DNA of 42,881 nucleotides from Bacteroidales bacterium. GTDB lineage: Bacteria > Bacteroidota > Bacteroidia > Bacteroidales > GCA-2748055. The position numbers and the translations under genes are program-made. Shown piece after piece: positions 32,894-41,868 of this stretch. The stretch covers positions 1 to 42,881 of the forward strand of contig JAGYMF010000003.1 of assembly GCA_018400695.1 (NCBI GenBank), in the 5' to 3' direction. The notes beneath the pieces were generated by a model, which saw nothing but the letters and a program-made list of their open reading frames with translations, did no database searches and had not been told where the DNA came from. Every line of letters starts with the position of its first letter. Position 1 is the stretch's first letter.

Positions 32894-35800
32894 ATGACCG
32901 GACTGAAGCTGGATATCTGTTTTTGGTATGTCGATGACGAACTGATCGAAGAGATCGTTGGCATCCTGCGTAAAGGAAATTATGCCCCTGAGTATATTCG
33001 GTGCCGGAAAGCCAGTGAGCTGGAGAGTTGTGTGCAGAATGATGCTCCTGACCTGATCATTGCCGATTTTGACCTGCCGGAGATATTGCGGAACACCATT
33101 GAAAGCGTGCACAGCAAAATCGCTTTTCATGTGCCACTGATCTACCTGGTAGGTGAGAAGAATGAGGAGAAGGCTGCTGAGACACTGAAGCGGGGCGTAT
33201 GGGATTACCTCGTAAAGGACCATTTTATCAAGCTGATACCAACGGTTTATTCTTCTCAGAAGTTTGGTAAGGTAGTGAGGCAGAGCAGGAAGGTGAGGAG
33301 CGCACTCGAGAAGTCACGCGGGCAGTTCAGGAACCTGGCTGAAAATTCTCCTGATCTGATTGTTCGTCTTGACAGGGAGGTCAGGTGTCTGCTTGTTAAC
33401 CAAAGCGTTGCAGATTATACCGGCATCCCTGTGGAGGAGTTTATAGGGCGCAGGCCTTCTGAGCTGGGAATTTTGCCTGCCGAACCATTCCTGCACCTTG
33501 AAAGCACGACTGAAGCCGTTGTCGCATCCGGAAAGCGGCGCACCATTGAACTGATGTTTACGGGCAATTCGGAAAAACTGATACTTGAGTGGAGGATTTT
33601 TCCTGAGTTCGATGAACACAAACAGTTCCAGTCCGTTCTGGCAATAGGCAGGGATATCACCGAATCGAAATTTGCCACTGAGGCGATTCGTAACAGCGAA
33701 GAGCGCCTGCAGCTGGCCGTTGAGGCAACCAGCCTGGGTTACTGGGACTGGAACCTGGAGGCGAATAAGGTATTTTTCTCTCCCATCTATTTTTATATGC
33801 TGGGCTACAGCCTGGGAGAACTTCCCCAGGAGTTGGAGACCTGGCACGGTCTGCTGCATGAGGATGACAGGGAACCTGCCATTGCACTCGTGGATCGGTT
33901 TCTCAAGAGCGGTGAGAAATCTTTTGAGACGGAATTCAGGCTTCGGTGCAAGGAGGGCAGGTTTATCTGGGTCTGCAGCAGGGGACGGATTGTTGAACGC
34001 AATGCGGATGGTACGGTAAGACGGCTCATTGGTACACATGAAAATATTTCGGGAAGGAAAAGGAATGAGCAGATCCAGGCGACCCTTTTCAATATCTCCA
34101 ATGCGGTGAATACAACACTCAACATTGAGGAGCTGTATGAGAATATCCGGGAGCACCTCGGGAAGATCATTGATACTACGAACTGTTTTCTTGCCCTCTA
34201 TAACGAGAAGACAGGGATGCTGACCCTGCCCTTTCACAGGGATGAAAAAGACTCTTTCTCTGAGTTTCCGACAGGGAAGACCCTTACAGGGTATGTGATC
34301 AGTACAGGAAAAACCCAACTGGTGGATGCTGAAAGGGAGCGGGAGCTTACGGAGGAGGGACATATCGAACTGGTCGGCACCCCATGTGTCAGCTGGCTGG
34401 GCGTACCGCTAAAGACCAACAACAGGATACTGGGTGTGTTTGTGGTCCAGTCTTATCGGGAAGATGTAGTATATACCAGGGAGGATGTAAACATTCTTGA
34501 ATTTGTAAGCGACCAGATCGCACTGGCGATCAAGCGAAAGCATGACCAGGAAAATATCATTGAGAACCAGGAAAAGCAACGCAGGATCTTTGAATCTTCG
34601 CCCGATCCGATCCTCGTGGTTAACAGCGAGCGGAAGGTGATCGACTATAATACAAGTCTGCTTGCTGCAGTGAACATTACCAATGAACCTGTGATGGGAC
34701 GGAATGTTCTGCTTTTTGTTGCAAAGGAGGATTGGCGGAAGGCGATCCGCGACTTCAGGCTGACCTGGGACCTGGGGTACATGAAGAACCTGGAATATAC
34801 GTTATGTAAGGCAGACGGCACCACTTTCAAGGCGGAGGTGTCTACCGGGGCGATCTACAATAATATGAGGGAGCCTGAATCGATGGTGATCATTTTCAAG
34901 GATATTACCGCACGTAAAGAGGCAGAAGAGCATCTGCGTGAGGCCAAAGAGCGGGCTGAGGAATCTGACAGGCTGAAAACAGCGTTTCTCTCGAATATGT
35001 CGCATGAGATCAGGACGCCGATGAATGCGATCGTGGGTTTCTCAGACCTGCTGAACGATCCCGAACTCGCCCCACAGGAAAGGGCGGAGTTCATTGCCCA
35101 GATCAACCTTGGTGCAGACAACCTGATGCACCTGATCGATGATATTATCGATATCTCCAAGATTGAGGCCGGACAGGTGAAGATCATCAGGAAGAATTTC
35201 TCTATCCATAAGCTGATTAATGAGCAGTTGGTGCTTTTCAAACAGAACCTGGAACGGATCGATAAGTCACATATCGATCTCAGGATGAATTGGAAATGGC
35301 CCTCAGAAACACTCGTGCTGTACAGCGATCATTTTCGTCTGAAGCAGATTATATCAAACCTCCTGAATAACGCCATTAAGTTTACGGATGAGGGGTATAT
35401 CGAGTTGGGGATTGAGAAGGTGGATGGTATGATGAGGGTCTATGTAAAAGATACAGGCATTGGGATCAGCCCGGCAAACCTGGAGATTATTTTCGACAGG
35501 TTCAGACAGGGTCACCAGTCAAAGACCAAGCTTTATGGTGGTACGGGTTTGGGATTGGCGATATCAAGGAACCTGGCCGGATTGCTGGGAGGTGCTATCA
35601 GTGTTGTTTCAGAAGAAGGCAGGGGCTCTGAATTCTCGCTGACCCTTCCGTTGGATGAAGTGCAGGATACTTTACCGGAAGAGATTGTGAAGATGGATAT
35701 GCACCATGTAAACTGGAAGGAAAAAACGATCCTGGTTGCTGAGGATGACGAATCGAATTACCAACTCTTAAAACAGGCGCTGAAAAGTACCGGGGTAAAG

Positions 35801-36082
35801 TTGATCAGGGCAGCTAACGGAAATGAGACCATACGGCTGTTCGAACAACATGCTGGTGCGCTGGATCTTGTATTGATGGATATCCGGATGCCTGACCTGG
35901 ATGGCTATGCCTGTACCAGGAGGATCAAGGCCAAAATGCCGCAGATGCCGGTCATTGCCCAGACTGCATATGCCATGGCAGGGGAGAGAGAGGTTAGCAA
36001 GGAGGTGGGATGCGATGATTATATCAGCAAACCCATCGATATAAAGATGCTGATTGAGAAGCTGGCATATTACCTAAAATGA
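32894..36082 (+). CDS. Soluble multi-PAS/GAF hybrid histidine kinase
   Basis: A 1062-residue protein with no membrane segment. Order of domains: an N-terminal receiver-like domain (~1-120, DLIIADFDLPE and YLVKDHF), PAS (~142-255, LAENSPDLIVRLD), PAS_3 (~262-385, GYWDWNLEANKVFFSP), GAF (~390-540, CFLALYNEKTGMLTLPFH), and a further PAS (~565-680, IFESSPDPILVVNSERKVID). HisKA follows with H704 in NMSHEIRTPMNAI, then HATPase_c (NNAIKFTDEG, DTGIGI, GTGLGLAISRNLAG). A C-terminal receiver ends the chain, with acidic DDE near 951 and phospho-acceptor D996 in LMDIRMPDLDG. It lies 76 bases after the receptor and 4 bases before the solute-binding gene. The receivers imply a phosphorelay, but no HPt protein is adjacent. 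The stimulus is unknown; GAF/PAS suggests cytoplasmic cues. Confidence 0.94.
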   Translation: MTGLKLDICFWYVDDELIEEIVGILRKGNYAPEYIRCRKASELESCVQNDAPDLIIADFDLPEILRNTIESVHSKIAFHVPLIYLVGEKNEEKAAETLKRGVWDYLVKDHFIKLIPTVYSSQKFGKVVRQSRKVRSALEKSRGQFRNLAENSPDLIVRLDREVRCLLVNQSVADYTGIPVEEFIGRRPSELGILPAEPFLHLESTTEAVVASGKRRTIELMFTGNSEKLILEWRIFPEFDEHKQFQSVLAIGRDITESKFATEAIRNSEERLQLAVEATSLGYWDWNLEANKVFFSPIYFYMLGYSLGELPQELETWHGLLHEDDREPAIALVDRFLKSGEKSFETEFRLRCKEGRFIWVCSRGRIVERNADGTVRRLIGTHENISGRKRNEQIQATLFNISNAVNTTLNIEELYENIREHLGKIIDTTNCFLALYNEKTGMLTLPFHRDEKDSFSEFPTGKTLTGYVISTGKTQLVDAERERELTEEGHIELVGTPCVSWLGVPLKTNNRILGVFVVQSYREDVVYTREDVNILEFVSDQIALAIKRKHDQENIIENQEKQRRIFESSPDPILVVNSERKVIDYNTSLLAAVNITNEPVMGRNVLLFVAKEDWRKAIRDFRLTWDLGYMKNLEYTLCKADGTTFKAEVSTGAIYNNMREPESMVIIFKDITARKEAEEHLREAKERAEESDRLKTAFLSNMSHEIRTPMNAIVGFSDLLNDPELAPQERAEFIAQINLGADNLMHLIDDIIDISKIEAGQVKIIRKNFSIHKLINEQLVLFKQNLERIDKSHIDLRMNWKWPSETLVLYSDHFRLKQIISNLLNNAIKFTDEGYIELGIEKVDGMMRVYVKDTGIGISPANLEIIFDRFRQGHQSKTKLYGGTGLGLAISRNLAGLLGGAISVVSEEGRGSEFSLTLPLDEVQDTLPEEIVKMDMHHVNWKEKTILVAEDDESNYQLLKQALKSTGVKLIRAANGNETIRLFEQHAGALDLVLMDIRMPDLDGYACTRRIKAKMPQMPVIAQTAYAMAGEREVSKEVGCDDYISKPIDIKMLIEKLAYYLK

Positions 36083-36086
36083 TTTT

Positions 36087-37724
36087 ATGATCGCAAGGAC
36101 GGGCATGGTGGTGGTTGGATTATGCGTTGTACTGCTGACAGAATGTTCTTCGTCCCGGGAACAGGGATCGGGAGCTGCAGTGTTCCGGTACAATGAGTCG
36201 AAGGGGATTACTTCCCTGGACCCTGCCTATGCCCGCAATCAGACCATCATCTGGCCCGTCAGCCAGATATTCAATGGCCTTGTTCAGCTCGATGACAGCC
36301 TTCAGCTTCGTCCCTGTATCGCAAAGCGCTGGTCATTGAGCAGCGATGCGCTGGAATATACCTTCAGGCTGCGAACTGATGTGCTTTTCCATCCGTCGCC
36401 CTACCTTGATGAAGCGGACCGGCTTGTTGATGCGCACGATTTTGTTTACAGCTTTGAACGCATCGCCGATCCCTCTGTAGCCTCCCCGGGCAGCTGGATA
36501 TTTGAATATACGGATCCCGATAGTGCCTTCGTGGCCATTAATGATTCAACATTATGCATCCGCCTGTCCAGGCCCTTCCCCCCCTTTCTGCCGGTCCTCG
36601 CGATGCCCTATTGCTCGGTGGTGCCTGAAGCAGTCGTGGAGCATCCGGACGCCGGGTTTGCAAGCCATCCGGTCGGTACCGGACCGTTTGTCTTTAAACT
36701 ATGGAGCGCCGACGAGAAGCTCGTCATGTTGAAGAACAGCGCCTATTTTGAAATGGACGAAGCGGGTGAGCGGTTGCCTTACCTGGATGCTGTGGCCATC
36801 ACCTTTATCAAGGACAAGCAGAGTGAGTTCCTGGAGTTCCTGAAGGGAAACCTGGATTTTCTCTCCGGCGTGCATACCGCCTATAAAGATGAGCTGCTTA
36901 CACGTTCCGGCACGCTCAATCCTGACTACAGGGATCGCTTTCTGCTTCTCACCCAACCTTACCTGAATACCGAATACCTGGGAATCCTCATGGAACCGGC
37001 CGAAGGGGAGGATGATCTGTTGTTGGATAAGCGCATCAGGCAGGCGATCAATTATGGGTTCGACCGTGAAAAGATGATGAAATACCTGCGCAACAACCTT
37101 GGTTACCCTGCCACTGCAGGTATGATTCCCCCCGGACTGCCCGGTAACCTCGCCTATGGTGAAGGGTATGGTTACCGTCCGGATCTTGCCCGTAAGCTGT
37201 TGCATGATGCAGGGTATGGTATCGGTAATCCCCTGATCATTAGTCTTACCACTACCTCAGATTACCTCGATCTCTGTGAGTTTATACAGTTCGAGCTGGG
37301 CAGGATCGGAATCGGTATTGAAATTAATGTGAGTACCGGAGGGGCCTTCCGGAACCAGGTAGCCAATGGGAACCTTCCGTTTTTCAGGGGGTCGTGGATC
37401 GCTGATTATGCCGATGCGGAAAACTACCTGGCCCTGTTCTATTCAGGCAACCATGCGCCGGATGGGCCCAACTACACCCGTTTCTCATCAGCTGCATTTG
37501 ACCGGCTGTATGAGCAGGCAACCCTGGAGAGCGATCCTGTGTTGCGGGCCGAACTTTACCGGCAGATGGACCGCATCGTGATTGATGCGGCCCCGGTTGT
37601 GCCGCTGTATTATGACAAGGTGGTACGGTTTGTTCCTCATGGAATCGCGGGTTTCCATCCCAATCCGATGAATAACCTGATCCTGAAGACAGTAAAAAAG
37701 GTTGGTTCTACTCCTCTTCTTTAA
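36087..37724 (+). CDS. Family 5 extracellular solute-binding lipoprotein (OppA/DppA-like)
   Basis: A 545-residue protein with a lipoprotein signal (MVVVGLCVVLLTEC, lipobox LTEC). The SBP_bac_5 features are in order: ESKGITSLDPAYARNQ, the signature region YTFRLRTDVLFHPSP...VDAHDFVYSFERI, HPVGTGPFVF, and DKRIRQAINYGFDREKMM. A late FFRGSWIADYADAENYLALF segment precedes the FSSAAFDRLYEQA helix. Such proteins capture peptides, nickel or other small solutes for an ABC importer. No permease or ATPase gene is near, so it is an orphan in this window. It begins four bases after the hybrid kinase stop, so the two are probably co-translated. A direct sensory contact is unlikely because that kinase lacks a membrane segment. 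The last 17 bases overlap xseB antisense. Confidence 0.93.
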   Translation: MIARTGMVVVGLCVVLLTECSSSREQGSGAAVFRYNESKGITSLDPAYARNQTIIWPVSQIFNGLVQLDDSLQLRPCIAKRWSLSSDALEYTFRLRTDVLFHPSPYLDEADRLVDAHDFVYSFERIADPSVASPGSWIFEYTDPDSAFVAINDSTLCIRLSRPFPPFLPVLAMPYCSVVPEAVVEHPDAGFASHPVGTGPFVFKLWSADEKLVMLKNSAYFEMDEAGERLPYLDAVAITFIKDKQSEFLEFLKGNLDFLSGVHTAYKDELLTRSGTLNPDYRDRFLLLTQPYLNTEYLGILMEPAEGEDDLLLDKRIRQAINYGFDREKMMKYLRNNLGYPATAGMIPPGLPGNLAYGEGYGYRPDLARKLLHDAGYGIGNPLIISLTTTSDYLDLCEFIQFELGRIGIGIEINVSTGGAFRNQVANGNLPFFRGSWIADYADAENYLALFYSGNHAPDGPNYTRFSSAAFDRLYEQATLESDPVLRAELYRQMDRIVIDAAPVVPLYYDKVVRFVPHGIAGFHPNPMNNLILKTVKKVGSTPLL

Positions 37725-37905
37725 GTATTTTGCTGACCTCTGACTCGGTTTTCTGCAGTTTTTGTTTGCAGATATTGAGCAGTTCGGTTACCCGTTTAAC
37801 ATTGGCGGTCAGCTCATCCACATCCAGCGCTCCCTCTTCGATCTCCCCGAGGATCCGGTCGATCTCTTCAACGGCTGCCTTGTAGGTAATCTCCTGTTTT
37901 GCCAT
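37708..37905 (-). CDS. xseB: Exodeoxyribonuclease VII small subunit
   Basis: A 65-residue protein of the XseB family. The helical hairpin is recognisable in TYKAAVEEIDRILGEIEEGA and LDVDELTANVKRVTELLNIC, followed by an acidic C-terminus (SKILKEEE). Small subunits of this kind are about 60-80 residues and bind the large subunit in excess to form exonuclease VII, which degrades single-stranded DNA to oligonucleotides from both ends. The gene starts five bases after the xseA stop, the usual operon order, so the stoichiometry can be set by coupled translation. Its 3' end overlaps the solute-binding gene by 17 bases in the convergent arrangement. The protein is small but not in doubt given the neighbour. 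Confidence 0.94.
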   Translation of the reverse strand: MAKQEITYKAAVEEIDRILGEIEEGALDVDELTANVKRVTELLNICKQKLQKTESEVSKILKEEE

Positions 37906-37910
37906 ATCGT

Positions 37911-39302
37911 TTATTTTTCATTTGTATAATCAAGTTCCCTGACGGTGCTTTGTACTTTACCGTCCGACATGCGGGTCTCCAGTGTGTCGCCCTTTTCCAA
38001 CTCCTTTACCGACTTCACGATCTTCCCGTTGCTGTATGTGATGCTGTACCCGCGTGACAGGATTTTTTCTGGTCTGAGATATTCGAGTGACCGTTCTGCC
38101 TGTCTGATCTTCTCATGGCCCGACCGGAGCCGTTCGGCAATGGTCCGGTGTTGCCGCTCTTTCATGCTGAGCAGATCGCGTTTACGGTGGTCATGGAGGT
38201 TTTTCCACAGGTATTTCAGCTTGCCCGACTGGTCGGCGATATTGGTGGAAGCGGCCTTGAGGAGTTTCGCTGTTGAGGTGAGGATCCCGGTACGGTATAC
38301 TTCCAGTGCATGGTTTTCGCGGGTTACATACTGCCGTGTAAGGTGTTGTATATCGGACGCTTTCTGAGCAAGTGTATGGTTCTCCTGTTGTATGATCCGC
38401 TCAACCGTATAGGAGAAGCGCTCCTGCAGGCGGTCGAGCAGACCGGAGAATTCCAGCAGGCGGTCGACCAGGAACTCAGCCACCGCTGTAGGGGTTTTCA
38501 GGTGTTGGTGTGCTACCATGTCTGCAATTGTTTCGTCCCGCTCATGGCCTATCCCGGTGAGTACCGGGATGGGAAACTGGGCAATGTTCATGGCAAGTTC
38601 GTAACCGTTGAAGCAGTCCAGGTCGGCCTGTGATCCTCCGCCCCTGATCAGCACTGCGGCGTCAAATGAGCGTTCAGCCAGGAAAACCCGTTCCAGGGCA
38701 GCGATGATCGACCGTTCGGCAGACTCTCCCTGTACGATGGCGGGAAAGAGGGTGACGGAAAAACCGAATCCATAGCTGTTGTTCACCAGGGTGCCGATGA
38801 AATCTCCGTAACCGGCTGCGGTTTCTGATGAGATGACCGCGATGCGTTGGGGTACATCGGTCAGCACCAGCTCCCGGTTCATCTCCATGATCCCTGCCTC
38901 TTGCAACTGCCTGATCACCTCTCTTTTTTTCATGGCCAGATCGCCCATGGTGTAGGAGGGGTCGATATCGCTGATATTCAGGCTTAGTCCGTACACGGGA
39001 TGGAAGCTGACCTCTGCTTTTATGAGCACTTTGATCCCTGGTTGGAGCTGGGTGCCGGAGGTCGATTCGAAATACGATCTGAGCATGCGGAACCTGGAGG
39101 ACCAGATTGTGGCCCTGTTTTTAGCGACGATATTGCTATCGGTTTCAGATTTTTCGATCAGTTCCATGTAGCAGTGTCCCGACCGGTTGATGTGCATCTC
39201 ATGGATCTCGGCAATGACCCAGACAGCATCCGGAAATGCCTCTTGCATGGCATTGCGGATCTGCAGGTTCAGGCTGCTGAGAGTGATGCTTTCGGGTGTC
39301 AT
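37911..39302 (-). CDS. xseA: Exodeoxyribonuclease VII large subunit
   Basis: A 463-residue protein with an N-terminal OB-fold (~1-105, VWVIAEIHEMHINRSGHCYM) for single-strand binding. The catalytic domain contains IAVISSETAAGYGDFIGTL, the glycine-rich RGGGSQADLDCFN and TGIGHERDETIADMVAH motifs that mark the family. A long coiled-coil region (~280-400) contacts XseB, and the C-terminus has the conserved LSRGYSITYSNGKIV element. Length fits the family. It begins inside the last codon of the subtilisin gene (ATGA overlap of 4 bases) and is followed by xseB after 5 bases, so the three genes form one translationally coupled minus-strand unit. The coupling of a DNA-repair enzyme to a secreted protease is probably only positional. 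Confidence 0.97.
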   Translation of the reverse strand: MTPESITLSSLNLQIRNAMQEAFPDAVWVIAEIHEMHINRSGHCYMELIEKSETDSNIVAKNRATIWSSRFRMLRSYFESTSGTQLQPGIKVLIKAEVSFHPVYGLSLNISDIDPSYTMGDLAMKKREVIRQLQEAGIMEMNRELVLTDVPQRIAVISSETAAGYGDFIGTLVNNSYGFGFSVTLFPAIVQGESAERSIIAALERVFLAERSFDAAVLIRGGGSQADLDCFNGYELAMNIAQFPIPVLTGIGHERDETIADMVAHQHLKTPTAVAEFLVDRLLEFSGLLDRLQERFSYTVERIIQQENHTLAQKASDIQHLTRQYVTRENHALEVYRTGILTSTAKLLKAASTNIADQSGKLKYLWKNLHDHRKRDLLSMKERQHRTIAERLRSGHEKIRQAERSLEYLRPEKILSRGYSITYSNGKIVKSVKELEKGDTLETRMSDGKVQSTVRELDYTNEK

Positions 39303-40930
39303 TGTTGTTTGATTATCAAGTTTCTGTAAGATTCCCCATCGGATTCTGTTTCAACAACGTACATGCCAGGCGGGTCATCCGGAAGGGTGATTTGTCGTGT
39401 GGTGGTGTTGAATGTTTCCCGGTGTATGATCTTGCCCTGCAGGTTGTATACCACGACGGTGCATGGGGTGGATACTTCTCCTGGTATTTCAACCATGAAA
39501 TGGTCATTGAACGGATTTGGATATATTTTCAGCCTGCTGAAGGCGGGGGAAGATTTCACGGGTGTGATGGCGCGGCAGGCTCTTTTAAAACTGGGAATGC
39601 CGTAGCCGTAAGCAACATCCGGTGTGTCTGCATGGTCTCCCGATTCCAGTATCCATTGCATCAGCGTTGTCGAGGAGAGGGTGGGGAAGGCCTGCCACAA
39701 TACTGCTGTTGCACCTGCGATCATGGGCGATGCATAGGAGGTGCCTGCACCGAGGCTGATCTCCCCGGTGGTGGACTGCACTGCAGTGCGGACCCCCATG
39801 GCGGAGACGTCTGGTTTGATTCTCCGGTCGTAGGTGGGGCCCCGCGAGCTGAACGGTGCCACGATGCCTGATGCGTCTACCGCCCCAACGGTCAGGATGT
39901 CTGTAGCATCTCCGGGGGCACCAATATGGTACCAGGGATCATTGCCTGAGTTACCGGCACTGGTCACGCTGATCATTCCCCTGGTGGCTGTCATGCTGTT
40001 CGCAAAAGAGCTATGGGCGGTTTTTCCGTCCATATCCATGTAGCTGTAGTTTGTGGATGGATCGTCGAATGTGGTATACCCCAGGCTTGTATTGATGATA
40101 TCCGCACCCAGGCTGTCGGCCCATTCTGCCGCTTCGATCCATGCAAATTCTTCTATCCGTGTCTCTGACTGCACATTTTCGGTGAGTGCGAGTACCACCT
40201 GTGCATCCGGAGCTGTGCCCATGAGAGAGTCGGGCCAGTTGCCGATAATGATCGAGCTGACGTGGGTACCATGGGAGTGGCTGTTGTAAACGTCCTGGTT
40301 CCGATCCACAAAATTACGTTGTGCAACGATCTGTCCGCCGTTAAAGGGTTCTGTAAAGGCCGGAAGTGTGGGCAGTGCTGCGAAACCGGCATCGAGGACA
40401 GCGATCAGCAGCCCCTTTCCGGTGTACCCTTTTTCGTGCAGAAAATCGAGGTCAAGCTGTTTCACCTGGTCTTCCGCATATCCGTAGCGGTAACCTGGCG
40501 GAGTGGTTAAGGGTGCGGGAAACCTTTCTCCTGCCGGAATTTTTGGATAATGGAGGATGGCGGGGGATGGTTTCCACCGGACGGTGTCGACGAACGACAG
40601 GCGCATAAGAGTATCGGTCAGCAGGCTGTCACTGCTGGTGAGCAGCACACCGTTCAGCCATTTTGATGTATGCCTGATCTCTGCACCGAGGGCTGCCAGA
40701 CTGTCTACATAATTCCGGGTTACGGGAAGATCATTTTCATCGATGGGCCATGATTGCCAGGCACGTCTGTCGATGGCCCGGCGTGACAGGAAGGCTTCCG
40801 GCTGATCGATGGAATAGCCATTGTTCGCTTTATCGGTAAAATAGAACCAATAGGTGTTTTCAGCTACCCGCTGACCGGATGCTGCAAGTGCAAATAGCAG
40901 TCCCGTGAAAAACAGTATTTCCCTTTTCAT
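39299..40930 (-). CDS. T9SS-secreted subtilisin-like serine protease (S8)
   Basis: A 543-residue protein with a signal peptide (MKREILFFTGLLFALAASGQ) and an N-terminal propeptide-like region (~22-145). The S8 catalytic domain has Asp180 (IAVLDAGF), His220 (NSHSHGTHVSS), oxyanion Asn327 (SAGNSGN) and Ser398 (GAGTSYASPM), so the triad is intact. A T9SS sorting domain follows (LKIYPNPFNDHFMVEIPG...GMYVVETESD...NLIIKQQ). The product should be exported through the type IX system and act at the surface or outside the cell as an endopeptidase. The stop overlaps the xseA start by four bases. The spacing upstream to the MORN-like gene is 43 bases on the same strand, so a longer operon is possible. Confidence 0.95.
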   Translation of the reverse strand: MKREILFFTGLLFALAASGQRVAENTYWFYFTDKANNGYSIDQPEAFLSRRAIDRRAWQSWPIDENDLPVTRNYVDSLAALGAEIRHTSKWLNGVLLTSSDSLLTDTLMRLSFVDTVRWKPSPAILHYPKIPAGERFPAPLTTPPGYRYGYAEDQVKQLDLDFLHEKGYTGKGLLIAVLDAGFAALPTLPAFTEPFNGGQIVAQRNFVDRNQDVYNSHSHGTHVSSIIIGNWPDSLMGTAPDAQVVLALTENVQSETRIEEFAWIEAAEWADSLGADIINTSLGYTTFDDPSTNYSYMDMDGKTAHSSFANSMTATRGMISVTSAGNSGNDPWYHIGAPGDATDILTVGAVDASGIVAPFSSRGPTYDRRIKPDVSAMGVRTAVQSTTGEISLGAGTSYASPMIAGATAVLWQAFPTLSSTTLMQWILESGDHADTPDVAYGYGIPSFKRACRAITPVKSSPAFSRLKIYPNPFNDHFMVEIPGEVSTPCTVVVYNLQGKIIHRETFNTTTRQITLPDDPPGMYVVETESDGESYRNLIIKQQ

Positions 40931-40973
40931 GATCCATTAAAGATAGTAAAATGGTTTGCAGCATCAACCATTT

Positions 40974-41738
40974 TTACTGACCGGGGTCTGCAGGGTCGGG
41001 AATTTTCCCTTCACTTTCCTCGAGTTGCTGAAGGAAATCTTCATATTTTTTTTCCAGCACTTCCGGGTTCAGGACCTTACCTTTGTTGTATTTCACGACC
41101 GACAGCAGGTCTCCCTCTTCTGAGTAGTATTTCCAGTCACCATCTTTCAGGTCATGGTAATACTGCCCCGAGATCTGCAGTTCGCCTTCAGGGTAGAGGG
41201 CTGTATAGGCTCCGTGAAGCATTCCCCCGGTGTAATTTGCAATCAGCATGGTGTCGCCCGATTCAAAGAAACGGAGCCAGGGGCCCTCCCGGGTATCCTG
41301 AACGAAATGCACCTGCTGGGAGACTTTTCCAGAGGGGTAGTAGTTTTCTGTCAGCCCCGACAACTTCCCTTTGTCATATGTCTCTTTCATTCTCATGTTT
41401 CCGTCAGGTCCGAGGTACAGCCATGTAGAGTCTTTCATTTGTGCTTCGTACACCCCTTTTGCACTAAGACGTCCCTGCTTTGAATACATTTCAACATAGC
41501 ATCTGTCAGTGCCGTGCCGGAAGTTCATGGTTGCTTCGAGCAGTCCGTCTTCATCATATCTTTTCATGATGCCGACGGGTTTCCCATTCCTGAATTCAGC
41601 TTCATAGCGAAGCGTGGTATCGGCATAATAGCCTGTCCAGGGCCCCGTACGTTTTCCATTGCTGTCGTATGCGTTCTGAGCAACTGCTGCAGTGGACAGT
41701 GCAGCGATCAATATGGCAGTGCGTATTCGAAATATCAT
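40974..41738 (-). CDS. Secreted MORN-variant (YwqK-like) repeat protein
   Basis: A 254-residue protein with a short signal peptide ([20 protein letters not shown]). The mature chain is made of about eight repeats of the MORN_2 type, each around 20-24 residues with a G-x-W/Y...Y...G pattern ([93 protein letters not shown]). A charged, helical tail follows ([20 protein letters not shown]). Proteins of this kind are often labelled YwqK-type antitoxins, but here the signal peptide and lack of a toxin neighbour argue against a toxin-antitoxin role. A binding or structural function in the periplasm is more likely. Its promoter seems to sit in the dnaK terminator. Confidence 0.82.
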   Translation of the reverse strand: MIFRIRTAILIAALSTAAVAQNAYDSNGKRTGPWTGYYADTTLRYEAEFRNGKPVGIMKRYDEDGLLEATMNFRHGTDRCYVEMYSKQGRLSAKGVYEAQMKDSTWLYLGPDGNMRMKETYDKGKLSGLTENYYPSGKVSQQVHFVQDTREGPWLRFFESGDTMLIANYTGGMLHGAYTALYPEGELQISGQYYHDLKDGDWKYYSEEGDLLSVVKYNKGKVLNPEVLEKKYEDFLQQLEESEGKIPDPADPGQ

Positions 41739-41786
41739 CTGAAAAATCTTTTTTTAAAAACGTGGTGTCGGAAAAAATGTTATGTC

Positions 41787-41794
41787 CAAAGATA
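41787..41794 (-). promoter_or_regulatory. -7 element for the MORN-like gene, inside the dnaK terminator tail
   Basis: Read on the minus strand, TATCTTTG matches TAnnTTTG exactly, about 50 bases before the MORN-like start. It directly follows the U-rich tail of the dnaK terminator. A -33 TTTG is not present at the right spacing because the terminator stem lies there. Confidence 0.5.
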
Positions 41795-41798
41795 ATAA

Positions 41799-41827
41799 AA
41801 GGGGCTGCCTCAGAAAAGCAGCCCCTT
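41799..41827 (-). terminator. Rho-independent terminator of dnaK
   Basis: AAGGGGCTGC (41799-41808) and GCAGCCCCTT (41818-41827) form a perfect 10-bp stem with a 9-base loop. On the minus strand it is followed by a U-rich tail (TTTTATTATC). It lies 41 bases after the dnaK stop. Confidence 0.88.
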
Positions 41828-41868
41828 GATAATTCAGAGTTTGTCAATAGCGTCGGCGTGGACAGACA

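Noticed and set aside
33314-34363. A 349-codon minus-strand frame under the hybrid kinase
   Set aside because: It is antisense to intact PAS and GAF domains; no independent coding evidence.
40974-41738. Antitoxin of a toxin-antitoxin pair (YwqK label)
   Set aside because: The protein has a signal peptide and no toxin-like neighbour; the repeats alone do not support that role.
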